Shown here: positions 52,287-61,810 of the stretch, piece after piece
How the letters are laid out: each line of letters starts with the position of its first letter
Numbering within the stretch: position 1 is the stretch's first letter
From: Paenibacillus sp. FSL H8-0548
Lineage (GTDB): Bacteria; Bacillota; Bacilli; Paenibacillales; Paenibacillaceae
DNA length: 64,000 bases
Direction of reading: 5' to 3'
Assembly (NCBI RefSeq): GCF_038630985.1
Contig: NZ_CP152049.1
Coordinates: forward strand, 4,235,501 to 4,299,500
Program-made: the position numbers and the translations under genes
The notes under the pieces: generated by a model
What the model was told of the DNA's origin: nothing
The model's database searches: none
The model's input: only the letters and a program-made list of their open reading frames with translations

Positions 52287-53884
52287 CACTAGCATTGCAT
52301 AAACAAAAATCAGATTTGTCAAGTGCGATCACCGAAAAGCCTATATGAGAAAATTGTTCTAAATATGTAATAATTAAGGTGGCTTTACCCAAAGAAAAAA
52401 CCTTATGATTAGGGAAGAAGACAGTCCTGTCCAAATCCCTACTCATAAGGAGATCGCATGGACAAGGATACTACAAAATCCACTTTTAAGGAATACCTTA
52501 TTCCTCTTGATCGAGAATTTTTATTGAACCAGATTGCAAAACTTGGACTGGATAAGTACACGAAGAAGCTGGATTCCGTTACATTCTGTAAGTTGTTTAT
52601 CTTTGCACAGTTGTGCCAAGTCAAGAGTTTGGCTGACATCAGTTTGGACGTTCGCATGAGTGAAGAGCTGCAACGAGAACTGGCATTGGAATCGATCAGT
52701 GCTTCGCAGCTTTCCCGAAAATTGCGAGACTTGGATCCAGGTCTATTCGATGCGACACTTGGCCATCTCATTCAGCAGATTCACAGGGAATACGGCTTTC
52801 AGAAAGGAACGGCAGCACTTGGACGGTTGAATCTGATTGATTCTTCCACGATCTCTCTCTGTCTAACGAAGCATCGGTGGGCAGAATTTCGCAACACGAA
52901 AGCTGGCATCAAGATGCATACCCGCGTAGTCTATCACGAACAGATGGTAAGTCCAGATAAAGTCGTCCTTAAACCGGCAAAAGCCTCGGACAAGACAGAG
53001 ATGAACGAGCTTGTCGTGCAGGAACCGGATGCGATGAATCTGTTTGACCGCGCTTATCTCGATTATGACTTATTCGACCAGTATTGCGAAAATGGTACGC
53101 GATTCATCACTCGTTTGAAGGCTAATGCGGTCGTCACGGTCCTTGAAGAGAAGGTTGTGAATGCCGAGGGACCCATTCTAAGAGAAGCCATCGTGCGATT
53201 AGGCAAGCCTGGTGTAAACCAAATGGAGCATACGCTGCGGTTAATCGAAACACATGATAGCAAGGGCAATCTCATTACCATCATCACGAATGAAAGGACC
53301 ATGGAGCCAATCGAGATTGGCGAGCTCTACCGTCGCCGCTGGCACATCGAGTTGTTCTTCAAGTGGGTCAAGCAGCATCTGCACATTAAGCGGTTCTATG
53401 GTATCAGCGCCAATGCAGTCTATACGCAAATCCGCATTGCACTCATCACGTATTGTCTGCTTCTGCTTCTTAAGCGAAAGATTGCGTTCCAGGGTAACTT
53501 ATTAATCATCTATAAACTGATGCAACGTTGCTGGGACGAGCCCTTGATAGCGATGATCCGAAAATGGTACGGGGACCGCACCCGAACATCCAAGGGGCGA
53601 CGGACCTACGATCATGAGCGCATATTTGCGGAGACGCTACAGCAATTCGAGAATGGTGAAGAAGATCACTTGGACGAACTGGCATATGATCCGGTAATTT
53701 AAATATCTAACATTATGTGGATAATGGATTGTCTGAATCACAGCACCCCTTGTCTTTTTGGCACTAACTGTCATGATTTTATATTCTGAAAATTCTCACT
53801 AACCATAGGTCTCCTTTCTTTTACTAATACTGTAACCTGGATAAGCGCTTGACAAGACTATACGATTTTTATGCAATGCTAGTG
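52287..53884 (+). mobile_element. IS4-family insertion sequence (1598 bp)
   Basis: CACTAGCATTGCATAAA and its exact inverse TTTATGCAATGCTAGTG form the ends. The 9-bp target duplication GTCCGGGGA flanks it (52278-52286 and 53885-53893). It splits the histidine kinase gene between the N and G1 boxes. Confidence 0.95.
52458..53702 (+). CDS. IS4-family transposase
   Basis: The 414-residue DDE transposase shows LIDSSTISL (first Asp), NLFDRAYLDYDLFD (second Asp) and the YRRRWHIELFFKWVKQHLHIKRF signature of IS4 (YREK motif with Glu). GGAGATCGC precedes the ATG. It is intact. Confidence 0.94.
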   Translation: MDKDTTKSTFKEYLIPLDREFLLNQIAKLGLDKYTKKLDSVTFCKLFIFAQLCQVKSLADISLDVRMSEELQRELALESISASQLSRKLRDLDPGLFDATLGHLIQQIHREYGFQKGTAALGRLNLIDSSTISLCLTKHRWAEFRNTKAGIKMHTRVVYHEQMVSPDKVVLKPAKASDKTEMNELVVQEPDAMNLFDRAYLDYDLFDQYCENGTRFITRLKANAVVTVLEEKVVNAEGPILREAIVRLGKPGVNQMEHTLRLIETHDSKGNLITIITNERTMEPIEIGELYRRRWHIELFFKWVKQHLHIKRFYGISANAVYTQIRIALITYCLLLLLKRKIAFQGNLLIIYKLMQRCWDEPLIAMIRKWYGDRTRTSKGRRTYDHERIFAETLQQFENGEEDHLDELAYDPVI

Positions 53885-55396
53885 GTCCGGGGAGGATTCA
53901 TCAGAATTGATCGTAATATGAATTTGAACCAGCTCATCTAAGGTCACAGCATGCTTGATAGCGTTTTCAACAAACGTTTGAACAATTAAGGGCGGAACGC
54001 TACAATCCATTAGAGAATCGTCAACTGAAAAATCGTAAGTTAGCCCACCCGGAAATCTGAATTCTTGAATCCTCAAATAATTTCGGGCATGTTTGATCTC
54101 CTCTCTAAGCGCAACAAAATCCGAATGACTACGAAACATGAAGCGAAAATATTCGATTAAAGAAAGAGAAAGCTCCTTCATCACCACATAGTTTTTGTCG
54201 TCAGCAAGATAATAAAATGTATTCAATGAATTAAGATAGAAATGCGGATTAATTTGCAGCTGCAGATGTTTAAGCTCAGCTTTCTGATTGAATAATTGTT
54301 CTTCGTAAATATCGATTTTCAATTTTTGAATCTCTGAAACCATGCTGTTGAAGCTTTCATTCATAAGCTGAAATTCATAGGATGTGGGAACATCCTTAAT
54401 TCGGGCCTCCAAATGACCTCCTTTAATTTTCCTCATGGCGACCATAATTCGGTTGATAGGAAGTAAAATGATTTTTCTTAACAAAAACAAAGCAGCCATC
54501 AAGATCAACACTGCACCGCTGACTATGCCTACTATGACACGCTGAGCATAGGGAAGTTTTTCCAAAATACTTCGGTCTGGCAAGACAGCAAGGAGGCTAA
54601 AATCCCCTTTGTCCGATTTTTCACCTATAACCAAATATTTCTCATCTTTCCCTGTCAGATGATAGACCTTTTGTTCATAGTTCAGCTTAATCTGATTAGC
54701 TTCAAAGAAAGCAGCGTCTTGCAAAGGCTCGTTGTTTGCACCCACAAGCAGTGATTTTCCAGTTGTTCCAAGATCAAGCTTATCTAGTGGTTCCATTATT
54801 TGTTTATAGTTTACCAATGCGCCAATATAGACATTTCCGGTTTTAATAATATGTATAAGATAAGCGCTTTCATTAATGTTCAAACTCGACCACCATTCAT
54901 AAGGGTAACTTAGCATTTTATTTTGATCTTGAAAAATACCGTTGAGGCTGTTTTTGATTAACATCGTATTAGCAGTCTCTGTTGCCAAACTTTTTGGAGC
55001 AAGCAATAAATCCTCGTTCACAATGGAATATACAAAGAAGAAATCAAGCGAATAATAAGGATTGCTGTTATCATATAGCTCTCGGAATAACTGATACTTT
55101 GACAGACTATAACGATCCAAATCCTCCTCCGCAGGGCGTTCCAAATAATTCAATCTCGTCTCTTTGGTAGCGAATTGAAATAAATAGGTATCTATATTTG
55201 TTAATTCTTTATCTATTAGCCCCATATACAAGTCAAGCAAATTGCTATTCGATTGTGCCACCTGATTGCGCACCACCTGAATCGAGTAAAGATTATTATA
55301 AATGAGCAAAGATAGAACCGGCAGCATTACCACGATCAACCCAAAGATCAATTTGAAGCGAATGGAATTAAAAAAAGACTTCCCCGCCAAAGGCAT
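53885..55396 (-). pseudogene. 5' fragment of a YesM-type sensor histidine kinase
   Basis: Residues 1-504 keep two membrane helices (VMLPVLSLLIYNN region and IVSGAVLILMAALFLL), an extracellular sensor domain, HAMP, the phospho-His (QINPHFYLNSLN) and the N box (FVENAIKHA). The IS then adds a stop, so the G1 box and C-terminus are lost. Reconstructed length is about 578 residues, normal for YesM. ATG 55396 follows GAGGGGGCCG. Confidence 0.92.
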
Positions 55397-55545
55397 GATT
55401 TCGGCCCCCTCTTTAAAAGCCTGTTCAACATGCTTGAACAGAAACAGCACATTACAACCGTTTTCCCCATAAATAAAGTGATCATAGGTATTTGGTATAA
55501 TGTGCTGTCAAGGCTCTTTTATCTAAAAATATTTATTCTTAAAAC

Positions 55546-57060
55546 CTCAACTTTCGCAGAGTCAAAATCGAGTTGACCCCTATCCGGTGTTAAGGTGAAG
55601 CTGGTTTAAGTAACGATCTTGCTAATATAGAAAAACACCGCTTCATTTGATAAAGTGAGATTGTCGAGATCCACTAAACCACAGAAGAGGTGTCCCTTCC
55701 ATGATAAAGCAAAAGTCGTCCCTAGATCAACTCCCACCTGAAATGAGACCTGCTTTTCAGGAACTCGGTGTACTGAAGCACCTGAGAAATGCAGGATTCA
55801 AAAAGACTTTTGGCTATACCTGTTCCCATCTATTTATGCTCGTTTTTGTCCTACTCTTTCATCAGAAGAACTGGTTTCGTCTGCTTGAAAGTTCCAAAAG
55901 TGAAGCCTTTCCTGGCAAAGATGCCGTCTACCGGTTTCTTAATCACAGCGGATTTGCTTGGCGGCGTTTCTTGACTTCTCTCAGCAGTGACACCGTCCAG
56001 CGAGTCGAAACCTTGACCTCCGTCACACGAACTTCCGTGTTCATTGTCGACGATTCCATGTTTGAACGAAATCGCAGCAAAGCGGTAGAACTTCTCGCTC
56101 GGTTCAAGGATCACGCCACCGGTGCTTATTATAAGGGGTTTCGTATGCTGACTTTAGGCTGGTCGGACGGCCATACATTTCTCCCTCTGGACTTCGCCCT
56201 TCTCAGTTCCGTGAAGGCTGGACTGACCGGTATTCATTCGGGAATCGATAAGCGATCCTCTGGGTACAAACGCCGGAAAGAAGCTCTGCTTTCGGCCCCG
56301 CATCTGGTTTCTGAACTGCTGGATCGGGCCATCGCCTCGGGTGTTTCTGCGTCTTACGTGCTCATGGACAGTTGGTTCACTCATGCGCCCTTAATCGGGC
56401 GAGTGGTGGAACGAGGTCTTCATGTCATTGGCATGGTGAAAAACGACAACAAGCGATATCTCGTTCAGGGCAAACGGGTCGATCTCAAAGGTCTTTACCG
56501 ATCTGCAACACAAGTCCAAGGGAAGCAACGGAATATTTTGCGTCAGATTCATACGGAACTGGTTCCCGGTATTCCAGTCGTCGTGGTCTTTGTTCGCCAT
56601 CGCTCCAAGAAAAACGAATGGCTCGCGATTCTGTCGACGGATCTCACACTGACGGCACCGGAAATCATTCAAATCTACGCTCTTCGCTGGGACATCGAAG
56701 TCTTTTTCAAATGCGCTAAATCCTTGCTGCGCCTGCAAAAAGAGTTCCAAGGTCGCTCCTACGATCTGCTCATTAGCCATACTACGATTGTCTTTTCCCG
56801 TTATATTCTGCTGGCTTGGCAACATCGGAAAAGTACCGATCAACGGACGCTCGGTGGGCTGTTTTATTTGCTTTGCGATGAAGTCGGTTCTTTGGACTGG
56901 GCAGTGGCTTTGCAGCAACTGGTGGAATTGATGAACGAAATCGCTAATCAAGTCGGCAAAAAGCTATCCGCTATGATAAAAAGTCAACTACAGCTCTGGA
57001 TCTCTGCTTTGCCCAATTACATCAAGGCTTACTTGCCAATCTCAGGCTGCGAAAGTTGAG
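55546..57060 (+). mobile_element. IS4-type insertion sequence at an isomerase stop codon (1515 bp)
   Basis: CTCAACTTTCGCAG and CTGCGAAAGTTGAG form the ends; the 7-bp target duplication TTAAAAC lies at 55539-55545 and 57061-57067. The right target copy contains the stop codon (TAA on the minus strand) of the isomerase gene, so the gene stays complete but loses its native downstream sequence. Confidence 0.93.
55701..57059 (+). CDS. IS4-type DDE transposase
   Basis: The 452-residue transposase has FIVDDSMFERNRSKAVELL (first Asp), YVLMDSWFTHAPLI (second Asp) and YALRWDIEVFFKCAKSLL (Glu region). The stop codon is in the right terminal repeat. It is a different IS4 subgroup from the element at 52287. 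The frame is intact. Confidence 0.9.
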   Translation: MIKQKSSLDQLPPEMRPAFQELGVLKHLRNAGFKKTFGYTCSHLFMLVFVLLFHQKNWFRLLESSKSEAFPGKDAVYRFLNHSGFAWRRFLTSLSSDTVQRVETLTSVTRTSVFIVDDSMFERNRSKAVELLARFKDHATGAYYKGFRMLTLGWSDGHTFLPLDFALLSSVKAGLTGIHSGIDKRSSGYKRRKEALLSAPHLVSELLDRAIASGVSASYVLMDSWFTHAPLIGRVVERGLHVIGMVKNDNKRYLVQGKRVDLKGLYRSATQVQGKQRNILRQIHTELVPGIPVVVVFVRHRSKKNEWLAILSTDLTLTAPEIIQIYALRWDIEVFFKCAKSLLRLQKEFQGRSYDLLISHTTIVFSRYILLAWQHRKSTDQRTLGGLFYLLCDEVGSLDWAVALQQLVELMNEIANQVGKKLSAMIKSQLQLWISALPNYIKAYLPISGCES

Positions 57061-57921
57061 TTAAAACCAATCGGCATAGCCCAATTTTCTTAAGTTGTCC
57101 CCAGAGGTCTTCAAGCAGTCAAATGGATCACGGCCATACAAATCGTCTTGCTCCACTAAGAAATACTGTACACCGCTCTCAATTCCGGCTTCAATAATGC
57201 CTTTCATATCAAGGTTGCCCTCGCCTACTTCGGCAAATTCAATTAGATTGGTGAACTTTTCGAAAAATTTACCCATGTCTTTGAAATCTAGTTCGTTCAC
57301 ATTCAATTGACCAATACGATAGTCTTTTAAATGCAGCAATGAAATACGGCCAGCGTATTCTTTAATAAGCTCAATCGGATTTACACCCGCTCTATGAATC
57401 CAGTGAACATCTAACTCAAAACCGAGTTTAGAGGTATTGTTTTTGATCATATCCAATAAATATTCCCCATCATATTTTTGGAACTCAATATGGTGATTAT
57501 GATAATATAATTCAATTCCATGCTCATCCAATCTCTCTGCCATAACTTCAGCTTTTCCGATGAACTCCATAATTTTATCTTTACTGCCCATTAAATTGAA
57601 CGGAAGCATGCCTATACGCAAGAAGTTGCAATCCAAGGTTTTGCAATCACTTACTATTTTGTCAAAATCATTCGTGAGTGTCTCGCCCGCCATACCTGGC
57701 ATCATGGGTTCTAAAGCAGCAGACATAGAGGCGATTTTGATATCGAAATCAGCGCATGCTCTTTTGAATTCAGATACATTAGCTTCAGTCATCGGAATTT
57801 GTGATACCTCTACACAGTGATAACCAAGCTCATCTAGCTTTTTCATCGTCTCATAGACACCTAGCTCTTCAACTTTGCCTTTAAGCATCATCATTTGAAC
57901 ACCGATTTTACCTTTTTTCAT
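57061..57921 (-). CDS. Sugar-phosphate isomerase/epimerase, copy 2
   Basis: The 286-residue TIM-barrel enzyme has the same blocks as the gene at 42974 (YYHNHHIEFQKYDGEYLLDMI, EVGEGNLDMKGIIEAG, C-terminal RKLGYADWF) and the same length. AGAGAGGAAC precedes ATG 57921. It starts just after the stop of the oxidoreductase gene at 57923, so the two form a coupled pair. Confidence 0.86.
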   Translation of the reverse strand: MKKGKIGVQMMMLKGKVEELGVYETMKKLDELGYHCVEVSQIPMTEANVSEFKRACADFDIKIASMSAALEPMMPGMAGETLTNDFDKIVSDCKTLDCNFLRIGMLPFNLMGSKDKIMEFIGKAEVMAERLDEHGIELYYHNHHIEFQKYDGEYLLDMIKNNTSKLGFELDVHWIHRAGVNPIELIKEYAGRISLLHLKDYRIGQLNVNELDFKDMGKFFEKFTNLIEFAEVGEGNLDMKGIIEAGIESGVQYFLVEQDDLYGRDPFDCLKTSGDNLRKLGYADWF

Positions 57922-57922
57922 A

Positions 57923-59071
57923 CTATTTGTTCCTCTCTTCTTCAATTTTTTTATTTAATTCAGCCAAATAAAGCTCTTCATCAAATGAGATCTCTACTTT
58001 TTTGCCTAAGAAGCTGGACAGATGAATCGCATTTGCCAGCCTAACGCCATGTATGCCATCGCTGCCAGGAGCGATCAAAGGTGTACCTTCTACGATATTT
58101 GCAGCGAAGTTTTCCAGTACGGCGATGTGCTGAGCACCCCATACACTTTCGAATTCGAGCACCTCTTCCGTGAAAATATCTGCTGGGCCTTGGCCTGTAA
58201 ATATTTTCATTACATCTGCCCAGCTCATATTAGCGCTCATTTCAGATTCGGACTTATGAAGACGTTTAATCGTTATTTTCTTGCTGTCATCAACAACGAT
58301 CTTTCCTTTATCACCTAAAATTTCCAAACGGTCGGTACCCAAAACGTCATGTGTACAAGTAATAAATACACCAGTAGCACCATTCTCGTAGTCAAACATG
58401 GCCGTTACTTCATCTTCAACAGCGATATTTCTTTGGTAGCCGTATTTCACATTCGAATACACTTCTTTCGGCATACCGCAAATCCACTGAAGCAAATCCA
58501 ATTGATGCGGGGCTTGGTTAACCAGCACACCGCCGCCTTCGCCACCCCAAGTTGCTCTCCATGCACTTTGCTCATAGTAGCCCTGTGGTCTCCACCATGT
58601 TGTGATCAACCAGTTCGTACGGCGAATCTCACCGATTTCACCACTATCAATGAGCTCTTTCAGCTTTAGATAAAGTGGATTCGTTCTCTGATTGAAGAAA
58701 ATTCCAAAGGTCAGCTCAGGCTTTGAAGCTGCAAAATCGTTTAATTCTTGAACCTGTTTTGTGTAAACACCAGCGGGCTTTTCTACCAAGGCGTGAATAT
58801 TTCTCTTTAACGCCTCAATCCCCATTTCCGGGTGCAGATAGTGTGGAACACAGGTAACGATTGCGTCCACATCGCCGCTCTCAAGCATATCAATGTAGTT
58901 GTCATAGAAAGGAACATCCGGATACTTGTCTGCAGACAATGCTCTTTTCTCTGGATCTGTATCACATATAGCCCCGATCACCATGTTCTTAACTTTTCCG
59001 TCTGCTAGAAATCCAGCATATAATCCGCCTTCTGCACCCAATCCGATAATTCCCATTTTCACATTTTTCAT
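57923..59071 (-). CDS. Gfo/Idh/MocA-family oxidoreductase (intact copy)
   Basis: The 382-residue enzyme has the Rossmann start (KMGIIGLGAEGGLYAGFL), the EKPAGVYTKQVQ block and a GGGVLVNQAPHQLDLLQW substrate region. It is a close homologue of the gene broken at 43.9-46.8 kb and preserves the site (GSDGIHGVRL) where that copy was hit. GAGGAGATATAAA precedes ATG 59071. Confidence 0.9.
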   Translation of the reverse strand: MKNVKMGIIGLGAEGGLYAGFLADGKVKNMVIGAICDTDPEKRALSADKYPDVPFYDNYIDMLESGDVDAIVTCVPHYLHPEMGIEALKRNIHALVEKPAGVYTKQVQELNDFAASKPELTFGIFFNQRTNPLYLKLKELIDSGEIGEIRRTNWLITTWWRPQGYYEQSAWRATWGGEGGGVLVNQAPHQLDLLQWICGMPKEVYSNVKYGYQRNIAVEDEVTAMFDYENGATGVFITCTHDVLGTDRLEILGDKGKIVVDDSKKITIKRLHKSESEMSANMSWADVMKIFTGQGPADIFTEEVLEFESVWGAQHIAVLENFAANIVEGTPLIAPGSDGIHGVRLANAIHLSSFLGKKVEISFDEELYLAELNKKIEEERNK

Positions 59072-59072
59072 T

Positions 59073-59960
59073 TTATATCTCCTCACTTTCAATTGTTTCT
59101 AGAATTTGCAATAAAGACTCATACTGAAGCTTGTACCCGCCCGCTCCATCCAGCCCCTTGTTATCCTTAATAATTTCTGTCGCATCCTCAAGCTCTAAAT
59201 CTTTTAATGAATCAAATAAAACTAAATGCGGCTCTAACGTTAAAAAACCTTTGTAGCCGCTAGCAATAGCCTGAGCTAAAATTTCTGGTATTTTACCTTC
59301 CCCTGTACCGCAAACCACATTTTGACTATCCGTAGAAACGGCATCCTTGATGTGAATATAAACAATTTCATCTTTCAGCAATTCGTAGCACTCCGCAGTG
59401 TCCTCCCCGCATTGTACAAAGTTAGCAAAATCGAAAATCGCTTTAAAATAAGGAGAAGCAACCGATTTCAAAATATCATGGCAGCGTCTTGCAATATCAC
59501 CATATATATCCTTTTCATTCTCATGCAATAAGATGATATTATGTTTTCCCGCAATATCGGCATATTCCTTTAACTTGCTTATTACTTGATCTTTATAGCG
59601 ATCTGCATTCTCACCCTTTGGAATATAGAAACTGAATATGCGGATATATTTACAATTTAATAGGTTAGTTATTTGGCAAAGCCTGTCCAGCATAAGCTTT
59701 TGCTCTGCAAAGCCCTCTTCATCGTTGACGAACACTTTACCGATTGGCGCGCCAATAGATGAAACTCCGATCTGTGCCTTCTGGAGCCTAGGAAGAACCG
59801 ATTCTTTGATTTCATCTACAGAGAACTCTCCGATGTTCCTCCCATCGATTCCGCGCAATGAAATATAACGCATGCCTAGCTTTGATACCACTTCTAGCTG
59901 AGTATCAAAATCAGACGAGATTTCATCTGAGAAGCCTGATATCATTAAATCTTTATTCAC
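59073..59960 (-). CDS. Sugar-phosphate isomerase/epimerase (third TIM-barrel paralogue)
   Basis: The 295-residue barrel protein has the LMISGFSDEISSDFDTQLEVVSKLGMRYISLR opening and ligands in HENEKDIYGD and FDFANFVQCG. GTG 59960 follows AAGGAGGAG at nine bases. It is more distant than copies 1 and 2. It is first in the second transcript of the island. Confidence 0.82.
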   Translation of the reverse strand: MNKDLMISGFSDEISSDFDTQLEVVSKLGMRYISLRGIDGRNIGEFSVDEIKESVLPRLQKAQIGVSSIGAPIGKVFVNDEEGFAEQKLMLDRLCQITNLLNCKYIRIFSFYIPKGENADRYKDQVISKLKEYADIAGKHNIILLHENEKDIYGDIARRCHDILKSVASPYFKAIFDFANFVQCGEDTAECYELLKDEIVYIHIKDAVSTDSQNVVCGTGEGKIPEILAQAIASGYKGFLTLEPHLVLFDSLKDLELEDATEIIKDNKGLDGAGGYKLQYESLLQILETIESEEI

Positions 59961-60068
59961 TGTGTGCTGCTCCTCCTTTTTATTCAAAAAAGCTGTTATC
60001 CCTTCATCCCTTGCTTGGGGCTGGTATAAATAGCTGTTCCAGCTATCCATCCTCTCACACAGCATTCA

Positions 60069-60082
60069 AGTAAACGCTGTCA
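60069..60082 (-). promoter_or_regulatory. Candidate CcpA (cre) site upstream of the isomerase operon
   Basis: On the minus strand TGACAGCGTTTACT matches the cre consensus TGWNANCGNTNWCA except for the last base. It lies about 110 bases upstream of the GTG start. It would put the sugar cluster under carbon catabolite repression. Confidence 0.45.
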
Positions 60083-60267
60083 AATGAGTCAAAGCCATTG
60101 GGACTGCCTATATAATATAACAACCTCAGACAAAATGCTTTCCACATGGTTGCTGAAATTCGTTGATTTTTTTACTGGTATTGCTTTTCTTTATACATGT
60201 AGAACTTATACTTTCCTATATTTTCAGAACAAAATCACCTACGGTGAATTTACGTACTAGCCGACGG

Positions 60268-60516
60268 TTACTTCTCCGCCGGCTCTTTCTTCCTCACCAA
60301 GTCTCCGTTACACTCCGGGCATACGAACACAGGACTCTCCTCAGGTCCTAATTCATAAGAACACTCTCCTACGATGAAATCAGGCACAGGATCTAAACAT
60401 CCGCAATCTACGCAAACATAATCGATAAAGACTTCTTCCTCCTCATCATCAAAGGAAAATAGTTCAACAGCTTCTTCCTTTTCGCTATCCTGTTTCTTGC
60501 CTTTCCTTTCGTTCAT
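60268..60516 (-). CDS. Small acidic zinc-ribbon protein behind the IS91 transposase
   Basis: The 82-residue protein has a charged lead (MNERKGKKQDSEKEEAVE), then two Cys pairs (CVDCGC and CPECNG) and a KKEPAEK end. Its start overlaps the transposase by 32 bases, so it is probably a passenger of the transposon. Function unknown. Confidence 0.6.
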   Translation of the reverse strand: MNERKGKKQDSEKEEAVELFSFDDEEEEVFIDYVCVDCGCLDPVPDFIVGECSYELGPEESPVFVCPECNGDLVRKKEPAEK

Positions 60517-61756
60517 TAGCCCGAACCCCCCATTTCTTCTTATACGCTCGTTCACTTTCCTCATCATAATAATAAATTCGCCCATAGTCTGCATGCCAAA
60601 TAACCACAAGCAACATGGTTTGTTTGCAGCAGGGACAGGCGATCGGATCCCGTTCATAAGTCTCCAACATCCGCTGACGGTACGTCTTTCTTCTCTTTTC
60701 CTTCGGCGGGAACGTCATTTCAATCTGTTTATGGACCATGTACCGCCATAAGTTAACGATCTTTTGCGACTCCTTATTCTTACTTCTGCTGTACAGGCCA
60801 TACCTGCCTACCATTCGAAAATGCTTCGGCGGGATATGTTGCACCAGGGCATAAATGAATTTCATGACAGGGGCTACGACATCGATCCTCTTTCCTGTCT
60901 GATGATCTTCGTACCAGTAATGTACCGTATGGTAGTCATACTTTATAATGCGATACTCTGCGATTGCCGGACGAGCCAGATAACGTCCAATATACTTGGC
61001 CGCTCCACGGGCATCCTTCATTCGTTGTTCTGCGTTGACATAAAATCCATGCTTGTACCGACTGTACAGTTGGTTTACCAACGTTTTTACCTTCGCATCG
61101 CCAGGATGCCACTTCAACATTAAATCCATAAGTAGCTTCTGCCATGACTTTCTCAAGTAGGTAAAAGAAATATACTCCACACTCTTCCACTGCTTATGGC
61201 AATCTAACGCACCTTCCGTAACCAGGGCATGAATATGCGGATTAAACTTTAGATCCCTTCCAAACGTATGAATGACCGTAATGACGCCCACGTCATACTG
61301 TTTGCTCTTATTTTTACGCCGATAGTAATATTGGATGACCTTCGCCACTTCTTTACTAAGCTCGTTCAAACGACTCCGATCCTCAAAGAAGTATTTCCTC
61401 AACTCTTTTGGTACCGTAAACACGGTATGACGATGGGGGACATTCAGGATTCGCTCCTGTTGCTTTTCTGCCCAGTCATCGGTGTATTTCTTTCCGCATC
61501 CATGACAAAACCGACTCTTACAAGTAAAACAGATAATGACCGGTTCCGGTTTTCCCTCCGTACAACCCATACATTCATATCTCGCGTAACCCATATCCTT
61601 CGTGCCGCATCGCGTTGCCTTGTTTACGGCTTCCGGTATCGCTTTCTGCAGTTCTTCCGGGAATAGATTCGCATGAAGTTCCCAAAACCCATGAAAATGA
61701 TCCTTCAAGATCTGTTTCACGATCCCTCGTTTCTTCCATGTTTCTCGCTTCTCCAT
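60485..61756 (-). CDS. IS91-family (HUH, rolling-circle) transposase
   Basis: The 423-residue protein has the IS91 N-terminal zinc-binding domain (YECMGC, CFTCKSRFCHGCGKKY), the HUH motif in FNPHIHALVTEG (about residue 178) and the GRYLARPAIAEYRI block with candidate catalytic Tyr. It nicks and moves DNA by rolling circle. The frame is intact. The element ends are not clear: no target duplication is expected for this family. Confidence 0.9.
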   Translation of the reverse strand: MEKRETWKKRGIVKQILKDHFHGFWELHANLFPEELQKAIPEAVNKATRCGTKDMGYARYECMGCTEGKPEPVIICFTCKSRFCHGCGKKYTDDWAEKQQERILNVPHRHTVFTVPKELRKYFFEDRSRLNELSKEVAKVIQYYYRRKNKSKQYDVGVITVIHTFGRDLKFNPHIHALVTEGALDCHKQWKSVEYISFTYLRKSWQKLLMDLMLKWHPGDAKVKTLVNQLYSRYKHGFYVNAEQRMKDARGAAKYIGRYLARPAIAEYRIIKYDYHTVHYWYEDHQTGKRIDVVAPVMKFIYALVQHIPPKHFRMVGRYGLYSRSKNKESQKIVNLWRYMVHKQIEMTFPPKEKRRKTYRQRMLETYERDPIACPCCKQTMLLVVIWHADYGRIYYYDEESERAYKKKWGVRANERKERQETG

Positions 61757-61810
61757 AACGATCCCCCCCTATTTATTTTTTCGACTCGATTATCCACATT
61801 TTTTAGCATC

